DNA of 64,000 bases from Gammaproteobacteria bacterium (GTDB lineage Bacteria > Pseudomonadota > Gammaproteobacteria > Burkholderiales > Gallionellaceae): positions 1 to 64,000 of the forward strand of contig JAHIZO010000010.1 of assembly GCA_018814405.1 (NCBI GenBank). The letters run 5' to 3'. The position numbers and the translations under genes are program-made. Below, piece after piece: positions 35,583 through 45,012 of this stretch (position 1 is its first letter; each line of letters opens with the position of its first letter). The notes under the pieces were generated by a model. The model saw nothing but the letters and a program-made list of their open reading frames with translations, was not told the origin of the DNA and did not search any database.

Positions 35583-36490
35583 TCGCAGTGATTTCCTGTG
35601 ACGCAGGAGGGGCTGAGATTGTCAGTAGCTACGTCCGCAGACAGAATTTGACTGCACGCTTCGTTTTGGAAGGGCCTGCATGCAAGATATTCGAGCGTAA
35701 GTTGGGCCGACTGGAAATATGCCCCTTGGAGGAAGCTATTCTGCAGTCGTCTTCGATACTTTGCGGAAGCAGCTGGAAGTCCGATATCGAGGTGGATGCC
35801 ATCAGGCTGGCGCGCTTGCATGGCAAGCGTTCCATTGTGTTCATTGATCACTGGGTCAATTACCGGGATCGATTCGTCCGCTCTGGAGAGACTGTATTCC
35901 CTGATGAGATATGGGTCGGGGATGATATGGCTCGGGAACTGGCGCAAGAAGCCCTTCCCGGTTTGCCCATCACATTGGTAGAGAACCCCTACCTTCTGGA
36001 TGTCAGAGAAGAACTGAAAGGAATTAAAAAGCGGCAAGTGGCTTCATTAGGTTCTGCCTCCATACTTTATGTCTGCGAACCGATCGGCGAACATGCGCTG
36101 CTGAGATATGGAGATAGGCGTTACTGGGGATACGATGAAGAAGAGGCATTGCGATATTTTTTGAATAATTATCAGTCTCTGGGTATGCCGATAGAACGCA
36201 TCCTGATTCGTCCGCATCCTTCAGAGTCGGTAGAGAAGTACTTTTGGGTGCAGAAGGAGTTCGATCTGCCTATTGAGATAGGCGGGGCCCTCACCCTGCT
36301 GGAGGAGATTTCAGAAAGTGATGTAGTGGTCGGCTGCGAGTCGATGGCGATGGTCGTCGCCCTGGCCGCTGGTAAAAAAGTGTTCAGTTGCATTCCACCC
36401 GGTGGTCGGGAGTGCTCTTTGCCGCACAAGGATATAGCTATGCTACGCGATGTATTGAAGATCAAGAGGGGCAGCCAAGATGAAAGTTGA
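35579..36490 (+). CDS. Unassigned GT-B-like protein
   Basis: 303 aa. It opens IAVISCDAGGAEIVSSYVRRQ. The C-terminal half has ERILIRPHPSESVEKYFW and DVVVGCESMAMVVALAAGKKVFSCIPPGG, which resemble the second Rossmann domain of capsule and sialyl-type transferases and UDP-GlcNAc 2-epimerase-fold proteins. SIVFIDHWVNYRDRF in the middle is distinctive. I do not recognise a specific family. It overlaps the acetyltransferase upstream (4 nt) and the amidotransferase downstream (11 nt), so it belongs to the same modification unit. Confidence 0.5.
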   Translation: MIAVISCDAGGAEIVSSYVRRQNLTARFVLEGPACKIFERKLGRLEICPLEEAILQSSSILCGSSWKSDIEVDAIRLARLHGKRSIVFIDHWVNYRDRFVRSGETVFPDEIWVGDDMARELAQEALPGLPITLVENPYLLDVREELKGIKKRQVASLGSASILYVCEPIGEHALLRYGDRRYWGYDEEEALRYFLNNYQSLGMPIERILIRPHPSESVEKYFWVQKEFDLPIEIGGALTLLEEISESDVVVGCESMAMVVALAAGKKVFSCIPPGGRECSLPHKDIAMLRDVLKIKRGSQDES

Positions 36491-37706
36491 TGAGAAATCT
36501 CCCCAGCCCATTGAAGGAATCAGGTATTGCGTCAGATGTTGCGTTCCCGAGACGCAGGAAGGTGTGCAATTTGACGAAATGGGTATATGCACGGCCTGCC
36601 GATCTTCGGAAGAGAAGATGCATATCAACTGGGTCGAGCGCGAGAAGCAACTGAGAAAAATTCTGGAAGAAGCAAAGGCAAAGGCAGGAACTGGCTATGA
36701 CTGTGTTCTCCCGATATCGGGCGGGAAGGACAGTTTTTTTCAGGCGCATGTCCTAGTCAAGGTTTATGGGATGAAGCCTTTGGCCGTGACCTTTAACCAG
36801 AACTGGGTTTCCGAGACTGGTTTTTATAATCTGCAACGTTGTCTGGAGGTTTTCGATCTGGACCATCTCCAGTTCACCCCGGCGCGAGGGTTGGTCAATC
36901 GTTTGGCCAAGAGGTCGTTATCGGCAATTGGTGATTCATGCTGGCATTGCCATGCTGGCGTAGGTGCATTTCCGTTACAGATTGCGACCCGCTTCAAGAT
37001 ACCGCTATTGGTCTGGGGTGAGTCGATTGCAGAAAATGCCGGCCGAGCATCCTATAGCTGTCCCGGAGTTAAATTCGACAGGGATTATTTCACCAAGGTT
37101 TCTGCCAAGCTGACGGCTCAAGAAATGACAAGCGGAGAGCTTAGCGCCAAGGATCTTTACCCTTTCGAACTTCCCAGTTATGAGGAGATTGAGAAGACTG
37201 GCGTTTGGGGGATCCATTTGGGAGATTACATGTTCTGGGATGACGAGCGTCAGACGGAATGGATACGAGATACATATGGTTGGCGCGAGACTGAGATGGA
37301 GGGCGCATATAAAGGATATAAGAGCGCCGAGTGCATCATGGCGGGCGTACATGATTTCACCTGTTATTTGAAGCGTGGTTTTGGAAGGTCGACTGCGCAA
37401 GCCTCAGTTGATGTGCGTAACGGGCTTCTGACCAGACAAGAAGGATTCGACCTGATTCGGCAGCATGATCAGGAGCGCCCTGAAGCGCTTGACTACTATC
37501 TCAAGATCACCGGGATGAGTGAGGCGGAGTTCTACGATACGATGAGGGAAAAGAAGTTGGATGTGCTTAAGGAAATCGATCTGCCGGTCCATCCCAAGGA
37601 GAGACCGAATGCCGAACGATTGGTGCCGTTTGTAGAACAGGTCATCAATAAGCATCTCAACCAACCAGACCCCCGTGTCGCCCGAGATGAGAAGGAGGGG
37701 GGCTGA
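36480..37706 (+). CDS. N-acetyl sugar amidotransferase (PseA/WbpG-like)
   Basis: 408 aa. A zinc-type set of cysteines is present: Cys17, Cys20 and Cys37/Cys40 (CVRCCVPET and GICTACR). The ATP-pyrophosphatase loop is PISGGKDSFF (78-87). The family's DSCWHCHAGVGAFPLQIATRF and VWGESIAENAG segments follow. Family members convert an N-acetyl group on a sugar to an acetamidino group using ATP and ammonia. In Pseudomonas O-antigen loci the ammonia comes from HisH/HisF-like partners. None is present here; an amidase-signature gene follows immediately (TGATG overlap). Confidence 0.88.
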   Translation: MKVDEKSPQPIEGIRYCVRCCVPETQEGVQFDEMGICTACRSSEEKMHINWVEREKQLRKILEEAKAKAGTGYDCVLPISGGKDSFFQAHVLVKVYGMKPLAVTFNQNWVSETGFYNLQRCLEVFDLDHLQFTPARGLVNRLAKRSLSAIGDSCWHCHAGVGAFPLQIATRFKIPLLVWGESIAENAGRASYSCPGVKFDRDYFTKVSAKLTAQEMTSGELSAKDLYPFELPSYEEIEKTGVWGIHLGDYMFWDDERQTEWIRDTYGWRETEMEGAYKGYKSAECIMAGVHDFTCYLKRGFGRSTAQASVDVRNGLLTRQEGFDLIRQHDQERPEALDYYLKITGMSEAEFYDTMREKKLDVLKEIDLPVHPKERPNAERLVPFVEQVINKHLNQPDPRVARDEKEGG

Positions 37707-39067
37707 TGCGCACTCTTTTTCTGGAACGATCTATCCCTGAATTGAGGCAAAGTCTAGAGCGAGGCGAGCTCTCGTTTGGAGATATCGTCGACGCTTCAGT
37801 TCAAACGATAGAGGCCAAAGAAGTCAAGACACGGGCGTGGGTAGACTTTGATTTGGATCGCCTCCAGCTTGAATCGCAGCAGAGCTTTACGAGATACAAA
37901 GCACGCGGGTATTTACTCGGTATGGAGGGCATCCCGTTTGGCGTCAAGGATATCTTCAATACAAGGGACTTTCCCACGCAAATGGGCTCTCCTCTATGGA
38001 AGGGGTTCACTCCGGGCAATAACGCTAGAGCAGTGGACTCTTTGGTTTCAGCCGGCGGATTGGTCGTTGGCAAGACGGTGACCGCTGAATTTGCAGTGCA
38101 TGCACTCAATGAGACGCTGAATCCGCATGACCCTTCGAAGACGCCTGGCACTTCCTCCAGTGGTTCAGCCGCGGCAGTTGCGACCGGGATGGTTCCGTTT
38201 GCACTTGCTACTCAAACCGCAGGGTCTATCGTGCGCCCAGCCAGTTTTTGCGGAATATGGGGGATGAAGCCTTCTTTTGGCCTGATTCCCCGTACCGGCG
38301 TATTGAAGACTACAGATTCACTAGACACTTTGGGTTTCGTGGCATCGCATGGGAAAAGCCTAAGGAGCATTCTTGATCTATTGAGGGTGAAGGGGCCTGA
38401 TTATCCTTTCGTCTATACCAATGTGGATAAGCGGAGTGCTTATCCAAAACAAAAGGATCGTCCTTGGCGAGTCGGTTTTGTGAAGACGCATACTTGGGGA
38501 ACGGCTGCTCCATATGCTCAGCAGGCACTGGAGGAGTTGGCCGCCAAGATAGGGCGGCAGACGGGATTCGAAGTTGAAGAGATCGAGTGGGAGCGCGCAT
38601 TGTGCACTTCGCATGATATCCATACGACTATCTACAATAAATCCCTCTCATATTACTTTCAGCATGAAATGCAGATGGATTCCCAGATTACGCCACTCAT
38701 GAAGAAGATGATCGAGGCAGGTGTTTCCATAAGTCCAGAAGCCTTCAGGCGGGCACTCGAAGAGCAGGCTAGATATTGCGAGACATTGGATTCGCTTCTT
38801 TCTCCATATGATCTGGTCCTTTCTCTGGGGACCTCTAGCTCCGCACCATTACGAGGAGTGGAGGAATCACCAGATCCGTCATTAGCGTGGACATTGGGGC
38901 ATATCCCGGCGGTAGCTGTCCCCACATTCCGCTGTCCAGAAGGACTTCCGTTTGGAGTTCAGTTCGTATCTCGCAGGTGGAATGACTATTTGCTGCTGCA
39001 AGGGGTAGAAGAGCTGATCGATTGCGGCGTTCTTCCGGCGGGTAGTCAGTTGATTCGCGAGATGTGA
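37706..39067 (+). CDS. Amidase-signature family protein
   Basis: 453 aa. The Ser-cisSer-Lys catalytic set is visible: Lys81 in IPFGVKDIFNT, the serine stretch 150-154 in PGTSSSGSAAAVA, and the nucleophile Ser174 in QTAGSIVRPASFCG. Relatives include GatA, acetamidase and urea-derivative amidases; GatA releases ammonia from glutamine for a partner amidotransferase. Here its start overlaps the stop of the PseA/WbpG-like gene, so an ammonia-supply role is attractive. Alternatives are removal of an N-acyl group from a sugar or trimming of an amidine. It is not fused to any other domain. Confidence 0.85.
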   Translation: MRTLFLERSIPELRQSLERGELSFGDIVDASVQTIEAKEVKTRAWVDFDLDRLQLESQQSFTRYKARGYLLGMEGIPFGVKDIFNTRDFPTQMGSPLWKGFTPGNNARAVDSLVSAGGLVVGKTVTAEFAVHALNETLNPHDPSKTPGTSSSGSAAAVATGMVPFALATQTAGSIVRPASFCGIWGMKPSFGLIPRTGVLKTTDSLDTLGFVASHGKSLRSILDLLRVKGPDYPFVYTNVDKRSAYPKQKDRPWRVGFVKTHTWGTAAPYAQQALEELAAKIGRQTGFEVEEIEWERALCTSHDIHTTIYNKSLSYYFQHEMQMDSQITPLMKKMIEAGVSISPEAFRRALEEQARYCETLDSLLSPYDLVLSLGTSSSAPLRGVEESPDPSLAWTLGHIPAVAVPTFRCPEGLPFGVQFVSRRWNDYLLLQGVEELIDCGVLPAGSQLIREM

Positions 39068-39149
39068 TGGGGGCGAGCTACTTGATACCTCGTAACTATC
39101 GGCGCAAGAGGCGCGATGTAAATGTAAGGCTGCGCCAATCAGGAATCAC

Positions 39150-40820
39150 ATGAAAGAAACTATTCAGCGTATCAGCATGGTAATTAAGGCCACACTTTCT
39201 CGTTGGAGGAAATATTTAAGACGATATTTCCAGCGTTCTGCCATGCAGCGGCTATACCGGCTCGGGAAAAGTCGTAATAAAGATTCTGATTTGACCTTGT
39301 TCTGGGTGCCGGGTGGTATGCCGCTCATGTTGCATGTGGAGAGTACGGTCGCTACGGCACTAAAATTGCGTGGCACTGACGTTCATGCTGTGATTTGTGA
39401 CGGTGCATATATTGCATGTGTGAAACGCGAGATGAAAGCAGACCAAACAATAGACCGTTGGCAGCTATCTTGCGCCGCCTGCAAAAGCGCATGCGCTGCT
39501 GTACTGGAGGATATGGGTATAGCTTATTCCTACATCGGTGATTACGTTTCCGAGCAGACCACGAAAGAATTGAAGCAGGTGGCGGCCGAAAGTACGTGGC
39601 AGAACCTTGATGGATTGAGCTACGGAGGTGTCAATGTCGGGCGCAATGCTCGGTCAGCCATTCTGCGATACCTGCAAGGAAACAGTTTCCAAAATGACGT
39701 ATCGGTCGTTCGTGAGTATGCTTTCAGCGCCCTGCTATGTGCGGCTGCTTCGGCAGAGGCATTCGAGCGATTGATGCCGGCTCGGGTCTTGACGTCACAT
39801 GGGACATACGTGGACTGGGGCCCAGCACTTCATACTGCACTGGCAAAGCAGATACCTGTGGTGGCGTGGATGGCTTCGTATCTTCCGGTGCGCTTCTATT
39901 TGCGTCATATCGAAGACGGTTTGCGGCTTGATTTTCATAATTTAAGTGCGCACGCATGGGATGAATGCAGCCATCTTGAACTTGCGGATAACCAGTCGGC
40001 CAGATTAGATCAATTTTTGCAAAACCGGTATTTGAAGGACGCCAGTTTTGATATGAAGCGATTCAAGGAATACACGGGACAAGCAAATCTAGTAAGGCGC
40101 AAATACGGCCTTGATGCGGTGCGGCCTGTTTGGGGAATCATGACTCATATCAATTGGGATTCTGTGAGTGATTTTTCTCCAATGGTTTATGAATCCTTTG
40201 ACGAATGGGTCGTTGATACGATCCAACAGATAATCGATGTCTCGGAAGTTCAATGGATAGTAAAGGTCCATCCAGCCGAGGCGTGGGAAAACCCGGATAG
40301 CGGGGTGGCAAGTCTCATCAAGCGGCATTTTCCTGTATTGCCAGAGCACATTCGTGTGATCGCTGCAGAGGAGGAATTGAGCCCCCTTGATTTCTTCCAG
40401 CTGATAGATGGAGGCATTACCGTCTATGGCACCGCGGGTCTGGAATCTGCGCTGCAGGGCAAGCCGATCATCCTGGCAGGTGAAGCGCACTACGGGAATA
40501 AAGGCTTTACTTATGATTCCAACTCTCAAAAGGAATATAGGGAATGGCTTCAAAGGGCTTCCGCTCTCCCCCCGTTGAATATTGAACAAATCGAATTGGC
40601 TCGACGTTATGCCTATTGCTACTTCATCCAGCGACAGATACCACTTTCGGTTCTCCGGGATCCGCAGTCAAAGTGGTGGAGCTTTCAGTTCGCCAAGAAA
40701 GAAATGCTCTTGGAGGGGCGAGATCCCGTTGTTGATTTTGTGTGCGAAAGGATAATGGATGGCAAGGACTTCATCATGGATGAGAGGCTATTAAGCTTGG
40801 TGGAGAGCGGGGATGAATAA
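39150..40820 (+). CDS. Capsule-type GT-B glycosyltransferase
   Basis: 556 aa. The N-terminal 45 residues are basic. The Rossmann half begins LTLFWVPGGMPLMLHVESTVATAL. A cysteine-rich stretch CAACKSACAAVL lies at about 113-124. The C-terminal half holds VQWIVKVHPAEAWENP and GGITVYGTAGLESALQGKPIILAGEAHYGNKGFT, the Capsule_synth/KpsS-like donor-site pattern. It probably transfers a CMP- or UDP-activated acidic sugar such as the nonulosonate made by the pse genes; the donor is inference. It overlaps the next gene by 8 nt. Confidence 0.65.
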   Translation: MKETIQRISMVIKATLSRWRKYLRRYFQRSAMQRLYRLGKSRNKDSDLTLFWVPGGMPLMLHVESTVATALKLRGTDVHAVICDGAYIACVKREMKADQTIDRWQLSCAACKSACAAVLEDMGIAYSYIGDYVSEQTTKELKQVAAESTWQNLDGLSYGGVNVGRNARSAILRYLQGNSFQNDVSVVREYAFSALLCAAASAEAFERLMPARVLTSHGTYVDWGPALHTALAKQIPVVAWMASYLPVRFYLRHIEDGLRLDFHNLSAHAWDECSHLELADNQSARLDQFLQNRYLKDASFDMKRFKEYTGQANLVRRKYGLDAVRPVWGIMTHINWDSVSDFSPMVYESFDEWVVDTIQQIIDVSEVQWIVKVHPAEAWENPDSGVASLIKRHFPVLPEHIRVIAAEEELSPLDFFQLIDGGITVYGTAGLESALQGKPIILAGEAHYGNKGFTYDSNSQKEYREWLQRASALPPLNIEQIELARRYAYCYFIQRQIPLSVLRDPQSKWWSFQFAKKEMLLEGRDPVVDFVCERIMDGKDFIMDERLLSLVESGDE

Positions 40821-42294
40821 GGTGGCGGGATTGCAGAAGATGGCAAGTTGCGATGCCATGGCGACAGTCTATATCTCGCATGATGCCGTTTACAGGGTGA
40901 TCGATTCCGCCAGTCAAAAAAGTGTCGAAGAAATGCTGGAGGTCATCAGGCAGTTGGGCGAGGGGAGCATAGTGCATACCGAGGTATGTTCTGAAATAGA
41001 TGTTCCTGACGGGATAGATGATTCCCTGTTCGTCCTTAAGCATAAGAAAGTGATGTTCATTTCATATCCACATGAATGGTGTGCTGCCATGCTGAAGGAT
41101 GCAGCGTTATGCCAGACGGCGCTTTCGAAGAGCTTACTGCGACACGGACTGTTCCTTAAGGACGCGCACCCGTGGAACATACTGTTTGAGAAAGGGCGGC
41201 CGATATTCGTGGATTTCACATCCATCGTAACGCGAGAGCAACTTTTCTCTGAAGAGTATTTGCGTGCGAACCAGTGCTATGCAGGGGCTACGGATGATAT
41301 TCGACTTGCGCAGGTGCTGAAGGAGATTGCCGAGAGGATGTATTTGCCATATTTCTTCAATCCCCTCTGCGCCTACGCATTTGGACACCGTCCATACGTT
41401 GCGAATGAGATTGAAAGGTCGACACTGAATGCTTCCAGGTCGAAGTTCTCTATTCGGAGTTGTTTGCCGGTATTCCGTTTGCGCCCTTCGGCCATCATTT
41501 CGTCCATCAAGTGGCTGATAGCGCGACTTCGATTCAGCAGCTCTATCAGGCTGCTGGAAAAATCTGCGAGACCGGAGAGATTTTTCCAGAGAGTAGAAGA
41601 CATAACGCAGGGGCTGGAAGTGCAAACCAGCGGGAGTGCATATTCGAATTATTATCAGCTTAAGGGAGAAGATCAAAGCTGGGATTTTTCGCAAGATTGG
41701 AACGGAAAGCAAAAGGCGGTGTATGAAGCGCTCAACACACCGAAGATCACCACAGTGCTGGATGTCGCGTGCAATACCGGGTGGTATTCCATCTTGGCTG
41801 CAAAGTTGGGTAAGCAGGTTGTTGCTTTCGATATCGACGAAGCTTGCATTGAGGCGCTGTATGGCCGGGTCAAGGCGGAGAATTTGAACATCTTGCCGCT
41901 GGTGATGAATTTTTCCCAGTTGAGCGTCAGACGCGATTCAATATATGACGGGAAAACCATCCTGATCGATTCCAGTGATCGGCTGAGCTGTGATTCGTTG
42001 ATGGCGCTGGGGATCTTTCACCATTTAACCCTAGGTGCAGGGATGAGCTTTGAGAAGGTCTTGGAACATTTGATCTCGCTTTGTAAACACCAGATGATCA
42101 TTGAGTTTGTGGATGCGGAAGATGCGATGATTAAGAACGAGCCGGAGTTCTTCCCGGCATATTTCAAAAACAAAGAGTTATTGGCGGACTATAGTGTTCG
42201 GAGGCTGGTTGCGCTTTGTGAGGAGCGCGGCTTCAGGGTGCGGCAGGAAAGTTCGCATCCCGCCACGAGAAGTATATTGATTTGTGAAAGATAG
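40813..42294 (+). CDS. Kinase-like/methyltransferase fusion (NoeA-like)
   Basis: 493 aa. The first 200 residues contain HGLFLKDAHPWNILFEKGRPIFVDFTSI (about 110-138), which mimics the catalytic loop and metal-binding Asp of APH/LPS-kinase folds. The class I methyltransferase domain starts near 315 with TVLDVACNTGWYSILAAKLGKQVVAFDID, then LGIFHHLTLGAG. This two-part architecture is reminiscent of the rhizobial nodulation protein NoeA and similar proteins in O-antigen loci. Whether the kinase-like half phosphorylates anything is unknown. It likely methylates a sugar. Confidence 0.7.
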   Translation: MNKVAGLQKMASCDAMATVYISHDAVYRVIDSASQKSVEEMLEVIRQLGEGSIVHTEVCSEIDVPDGIDDSLFVLKHKKVMFISYPHEWCAAMLKDAALCQTALSKSLLRHGLFLKDAHPWNILFEKGRPIFVDFTSIVTREQLFSEEYLRANQCYAGATDDIRLAQVLKEIAERMYLPYFFNPLCAYAFGHRPYVANEIERSTLNASRSKFSIRSCLPVFRLRPSAIISSIKWLIARLRFSSSIRLLEKSARPERFFQRVEDITQGLEVQTSGSAYSNYYQLKGEDQSWDFSQDWNGKQKAVYEALNTPKITTVLDVACNTGWYSILAAKLGKQVVAFDIDEACIEALYGRVKAENLNILPLVMNFSQLSVRRDSIYDGKTILIDSSDRLSCDSLMALGIFHHLTLGAGMSFEKVLEHLISLCKHQMIIEFVDAEDAMIKNEPEFFPAYFKNKELLADYSVRRLVALCEERGFRVRQESSHPATRSILICER

Positions 42295-42331
42295 CCTGCA
42301 ATATGATGAAGTGTAATTACTTGGAGTGGTG

Positions 42332-43300
42332 ATGAAGCGAGCCTTGATTTGTGGGATTTCTGGTCAGGATGGCCCGTATCTTGCGAAGTTACTGCTGGAG
42401 AAAGGGTATGAGGTCTGGGGGACTTCGCGTGACGCCCAGATATCTGCCTTCTCCAATCTTGGGCGGCTGGGTATTCGCGAAGCAGTCAGGCTGGAGTCCA
42501 TGGCATTGAACGATTTTCGCAGCGTATTGCAGTGCCTGATCAAGGTGCAGCCGGATGAGGTGTATAACCTTGCTGGGCAGAGCTCCGTAGGGTTGTCTTT
42601 TCAGCAACCGGTGGAGACGCTGGAGAGCATCAGTGTCGGGACAATGAACCTGCTCGAGGCTATCCGCTTCATAGACAAAAAAGTACGTTTCTATAATGCA
42701 GGATCCAGCGAATGCTTTGGTGATACCGGGGATGAGCCGGCACATGAATTGACATCTTTCCGCCCTAGGAGTCCCTATGCTGTTGCCAAGGCGGCAGCAT
42801 TTTGGGAAGTGGCGAATTTTCGAGAGGCGTATGGTATTCATGCATGTTCGGGCATCCTCTTCAATCACGAATCCCCTTTGCGCCATCCTCGCTTTGTTAC
42901 CCGCAAGGTGGTGTCAGCGGCATGTCGCATCGCAGCGGGGAGCAGTGAGAAGCTGGCACTAGGCAATATTTCTATAGTGCGCGATTGGGGCTGGGCACCA
43001 GAGTATGTAGAAGCAATGTGGCGCATGATGCAACTTGACCAGCCCGAAGATTTTGTTGTGGCCACAGGCACTAGCCATTCGTTGCAGGAATTTGTGGCGT
43101 GTGTCTTTGATTGCTGTAGTTTGGATTGGCAACAACATGTGGTGGTGGATGAGACCTATTTGCGGCCTACTGATATTTCCGCCAATCGCGCGAATCCGGG
43201 GAAGATATATACCAAGCTTAACTGGAAAGCTGTAAGTGGAATGCAAGAGGTCGCCAGGATGATGGTGGCGGCAGAAAGCATCGCCGCTGTAAATGGATGA
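42332..43300 (+). CDS. GDP-mannose 4,6-dehydratase-like (copy 2)
   Basis: 322 aa from ATG 42332 with GGAG just upstream; GTG 42326 would add two codons. NAD(P) motif ICGISGQDGPYLAKLL, catalytic Ser in NAGSSECFGD and Tyr/Lys in [16 protein letters not shown], then NHESPLRHPRFVTRKV. It is about 40 residues shorter than copy 1 and clearly divergent from it. With the perosamine synthase 2.6 kb downstream it would provide GDP-4-keto-6-deoxymannose; a separate GDP-sugar branch may explain the second copy. Confidence 0.88.
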   Translation: MKRALICGISGQDGPYLAKLLLEKGYEVWGTSRDAQISAFSNLGRLGIREAVRLESMALNDFRSVLQCLIKVQPDEVYNLAGQSSVGLSFQQPVETLESISVGTMNLLEAIRFIDKKVRFYNAGSSECFGDTGDEPAHELTSFRPRSPYAVAKAAAFWEVANFREAYGIHACSGILFNHESPLRHPRFVTRKVVSAACRIAAGSSEKLALGNISIVRDWGWAPEYVEAMWRMMQLDQPEDFVVATGTSHSLQEFVACVFDCCSLDWQQHVVVDETYLRPTDISANRANPGKIYTKLNWKAVSGMQEVARMMVAAESIAAVNG

Positions 43301-44562
43301 GCGACGTTCCCATGAAAAGGTCCCCCTCCGTATTGTTTGTCACTCCCATCCTCGGCCACCCGCCCAAAGGGGGCCCCGAACTGAGGATAGAGAATTCGAT
43401 CAAAGCGCTGTCCAAAATCTCGACCTTGTCAATTTATAGCCGGACCCCTTGTGCGGCGATGGGCGGGGCGCGCGCGGTCAATTTTTTCAAACAACATGCG
43501 GTGAATTTTAACTTCGCGCCATTCTGCCGTCAGCACGAGGGGTTGACGGGTCTTCTTCGGCGCATGATCAATCGTCTTGCACGCGCCGTAAGCGGGCGGA
43601 ATCTAATGTCCGCCGTGGCAGAAACGGAATCGGATTATGGGGATGTAGTCAAGACTGCGCTTGCGCAGAAGGCTGATGTTATCTGGTTGGGCTACGGGAA
43701 TATTTCGTACCCCTTGTTGCGCTACATCAAACAGCATTGCGACCTTCCCGTTGTACTTGACACCGATAGCGTATGGTCGAGGTTCGTAGAGAGGGAATTG
43801 CCGTTCGCTCACGATGAAGCTGAACGTGCCCGGATTATGGAAAAAGCCGCCAAAAAAACAGAAGAGGAGCAATGGGGAACCCAGCTTGCAGATGTAACCA
43901 CAGGGGTATCCAAAGTGGATATGGAGTATTACCAAGAATTGGTCGCTGACCCTGCTCGAGTTCGACTGTTCTCTAACGTAATTGATCTGGATTCCTATGA
44001 ACCAGTACCTGCTCCAAAAGGTTTCAAGAAACCCTGTATGTACCTCGCTGGAACATTTTGGCCGGGCAGTCCAATGGAAGATGCGGCGCGCTGGACGCTG
44101 GATAATGTATTGCCGCTATTGAAGCAAGAAGTACCCGACATCCATTTTTATATTGCAGGACGCGCTTCAAACTCAGTGCTCGCGGATGTGAACGACGCGA
44201 GCGTCACAATAACAGGAGAGCTGCCCTCAGTGCTGCCCTATTTGTGCAATGCCTCCGTCGTGATTGTCCCGCTGCGCTTTGAGTCTGGGACGCGTTTTAA
44301 GATACTAGAAGCTGGTGCCTGCGGCACTCCGGTTGTTTCTACTAGGCTCGGAGCTGAAGGCATTCCGGTAGAACATGGACAAAGTATTCTGCTTGCCGAT
44401 ACACCGGAGGATTTCACACAGGCCATCATTAAAGTTCTTCAAGATCAGGCATTGGCGAACAGTTTGGGAGCTAATCTACGGGAGCTGATCGTCAATGGCT
44501 ATTCTCTGGAGACGCTGGCAGATGAAGGAAGAAAAATCATCAATTACGCGGTGAAGGGGTAA
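43297..44562 (+). CDS. GT4-family glycosyltransferase
   Basis: 421 aa. The opening VLFVTPILGHPPKGGPELRIENSIKAL is the acceptor-binding loop type of GT4 enzymes. The C-terminal domain has PCMYLAGTFWPGSPMED, HFYIAGRASNSV and the donor-contact FKILEAGACGTPVVSTRLGAEGIPVEHGQSILLAD. It overlaps the upstream dehydratase by ATGA, which could mean use of the GDP-sugar made there (for example perosamine). Linkage is unknown. Confidence 0.85.
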   Translation: MSDVPMKRSPSVLFVTPILGHPPKGGPELRIENSIKALSKISTLSIYSRTPCAAMGGARAVNFFKQHAVNFNFAPFCRQHEGLTGLLRRMINRLARAVSGRNLMSAVAETESDYGDVVKTALAQKADVIWLGYGNISYPLLRYIKQHCDLPVVLDTDSVWSRFVERELPFAHDEAERARIMEKAAKKTEEEQWGTQLADVTTGVSKVDMEYYQELVADPARVRLFSNVIDLDSYEPVPAPKGFKKPCMYLAGTFWPGSPMEDAARWTLDNVLPLLKQEVPDIHFYIAGRASNSVLADVNDASVTITGELPSVLPYLCNASVVIVPLRFESGTRFKILEAGACGTPVVSTRLGAEGIPVEHGQSILLADTPEDFTQAIIKVLQDQALANSLGANLRELIVNGYSLETLADEGRKIINYAVKG

Positions 44563-44565
44563 GTA

Positions 44566-45012
44566 ATGCTTGAAGCAATCGTGCACTCCGACGTGATGCA
44601 AGCATATATTTTGCGCTCTGATTATCACGCTGATGGGATCCAATTTTTTACACCGAATGATTTTTCCCAGCAGCTGGGTTATATGAATCGTCCGCAGGGT
44701 TATGTCATTCCGCCACATGTACACAATCCGGTGGCTCGAGAAGTACAGTTTACGAAAGAGGTCCTAGTCATCCGTTCTGGCAAGGTACGCGTGGATTTCT
44801 ATGACGATGACCGGAACTATCTTGAGAGCCGCATATTGCACGCTGGCGACATCGTGCTGCTGGCACACGGCGGTCATGGCTTTGAGATGCTAGAGGACAG
44901 CGAGATCGTCGAGATCAAACAGGGGCCCTATGCGGGAGAGGGAGACAAGACGCGGTTCGAGCCGGTATCGGCGGACAACATCCGAGTGTCAGGTGAGAGG
45001 GAGAATGGGTGA
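44566..45012 (+). CDS. Small cupin protein
   Basis: 148 aa single-domain cupin. Motif 1 is PPHVHNPVAREVQFTKEVLVIRSGKVRVDFYD with His51, His53 and Glu59; motif 2 is LHAGDIVLLAHGGHGFEML with His104. A metal site is therefore likely. It is not an RmlC/FdtA-type epimerase or ketoisomerase by length or motifs that I recognise. Sitting between GT4 and the sulfotransferase-like gene, it may isomerise a sugar ring or sense a ligand. No defined function is claimed. Confidence 0.65.
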   Translation: MLEAIVHSDVMQAYILRSDYHADGIQFFTPNDFSQQLGYMNRPQGYVIPPHVHNPVAREVQFTKEVLVIRSGKVRVDFYDDDRNYLESRILHAGDIVLLAHGGHGFEMLEDSEIVEIKQGPYAGEGDKTRFEPVSADNIRVSGERENG

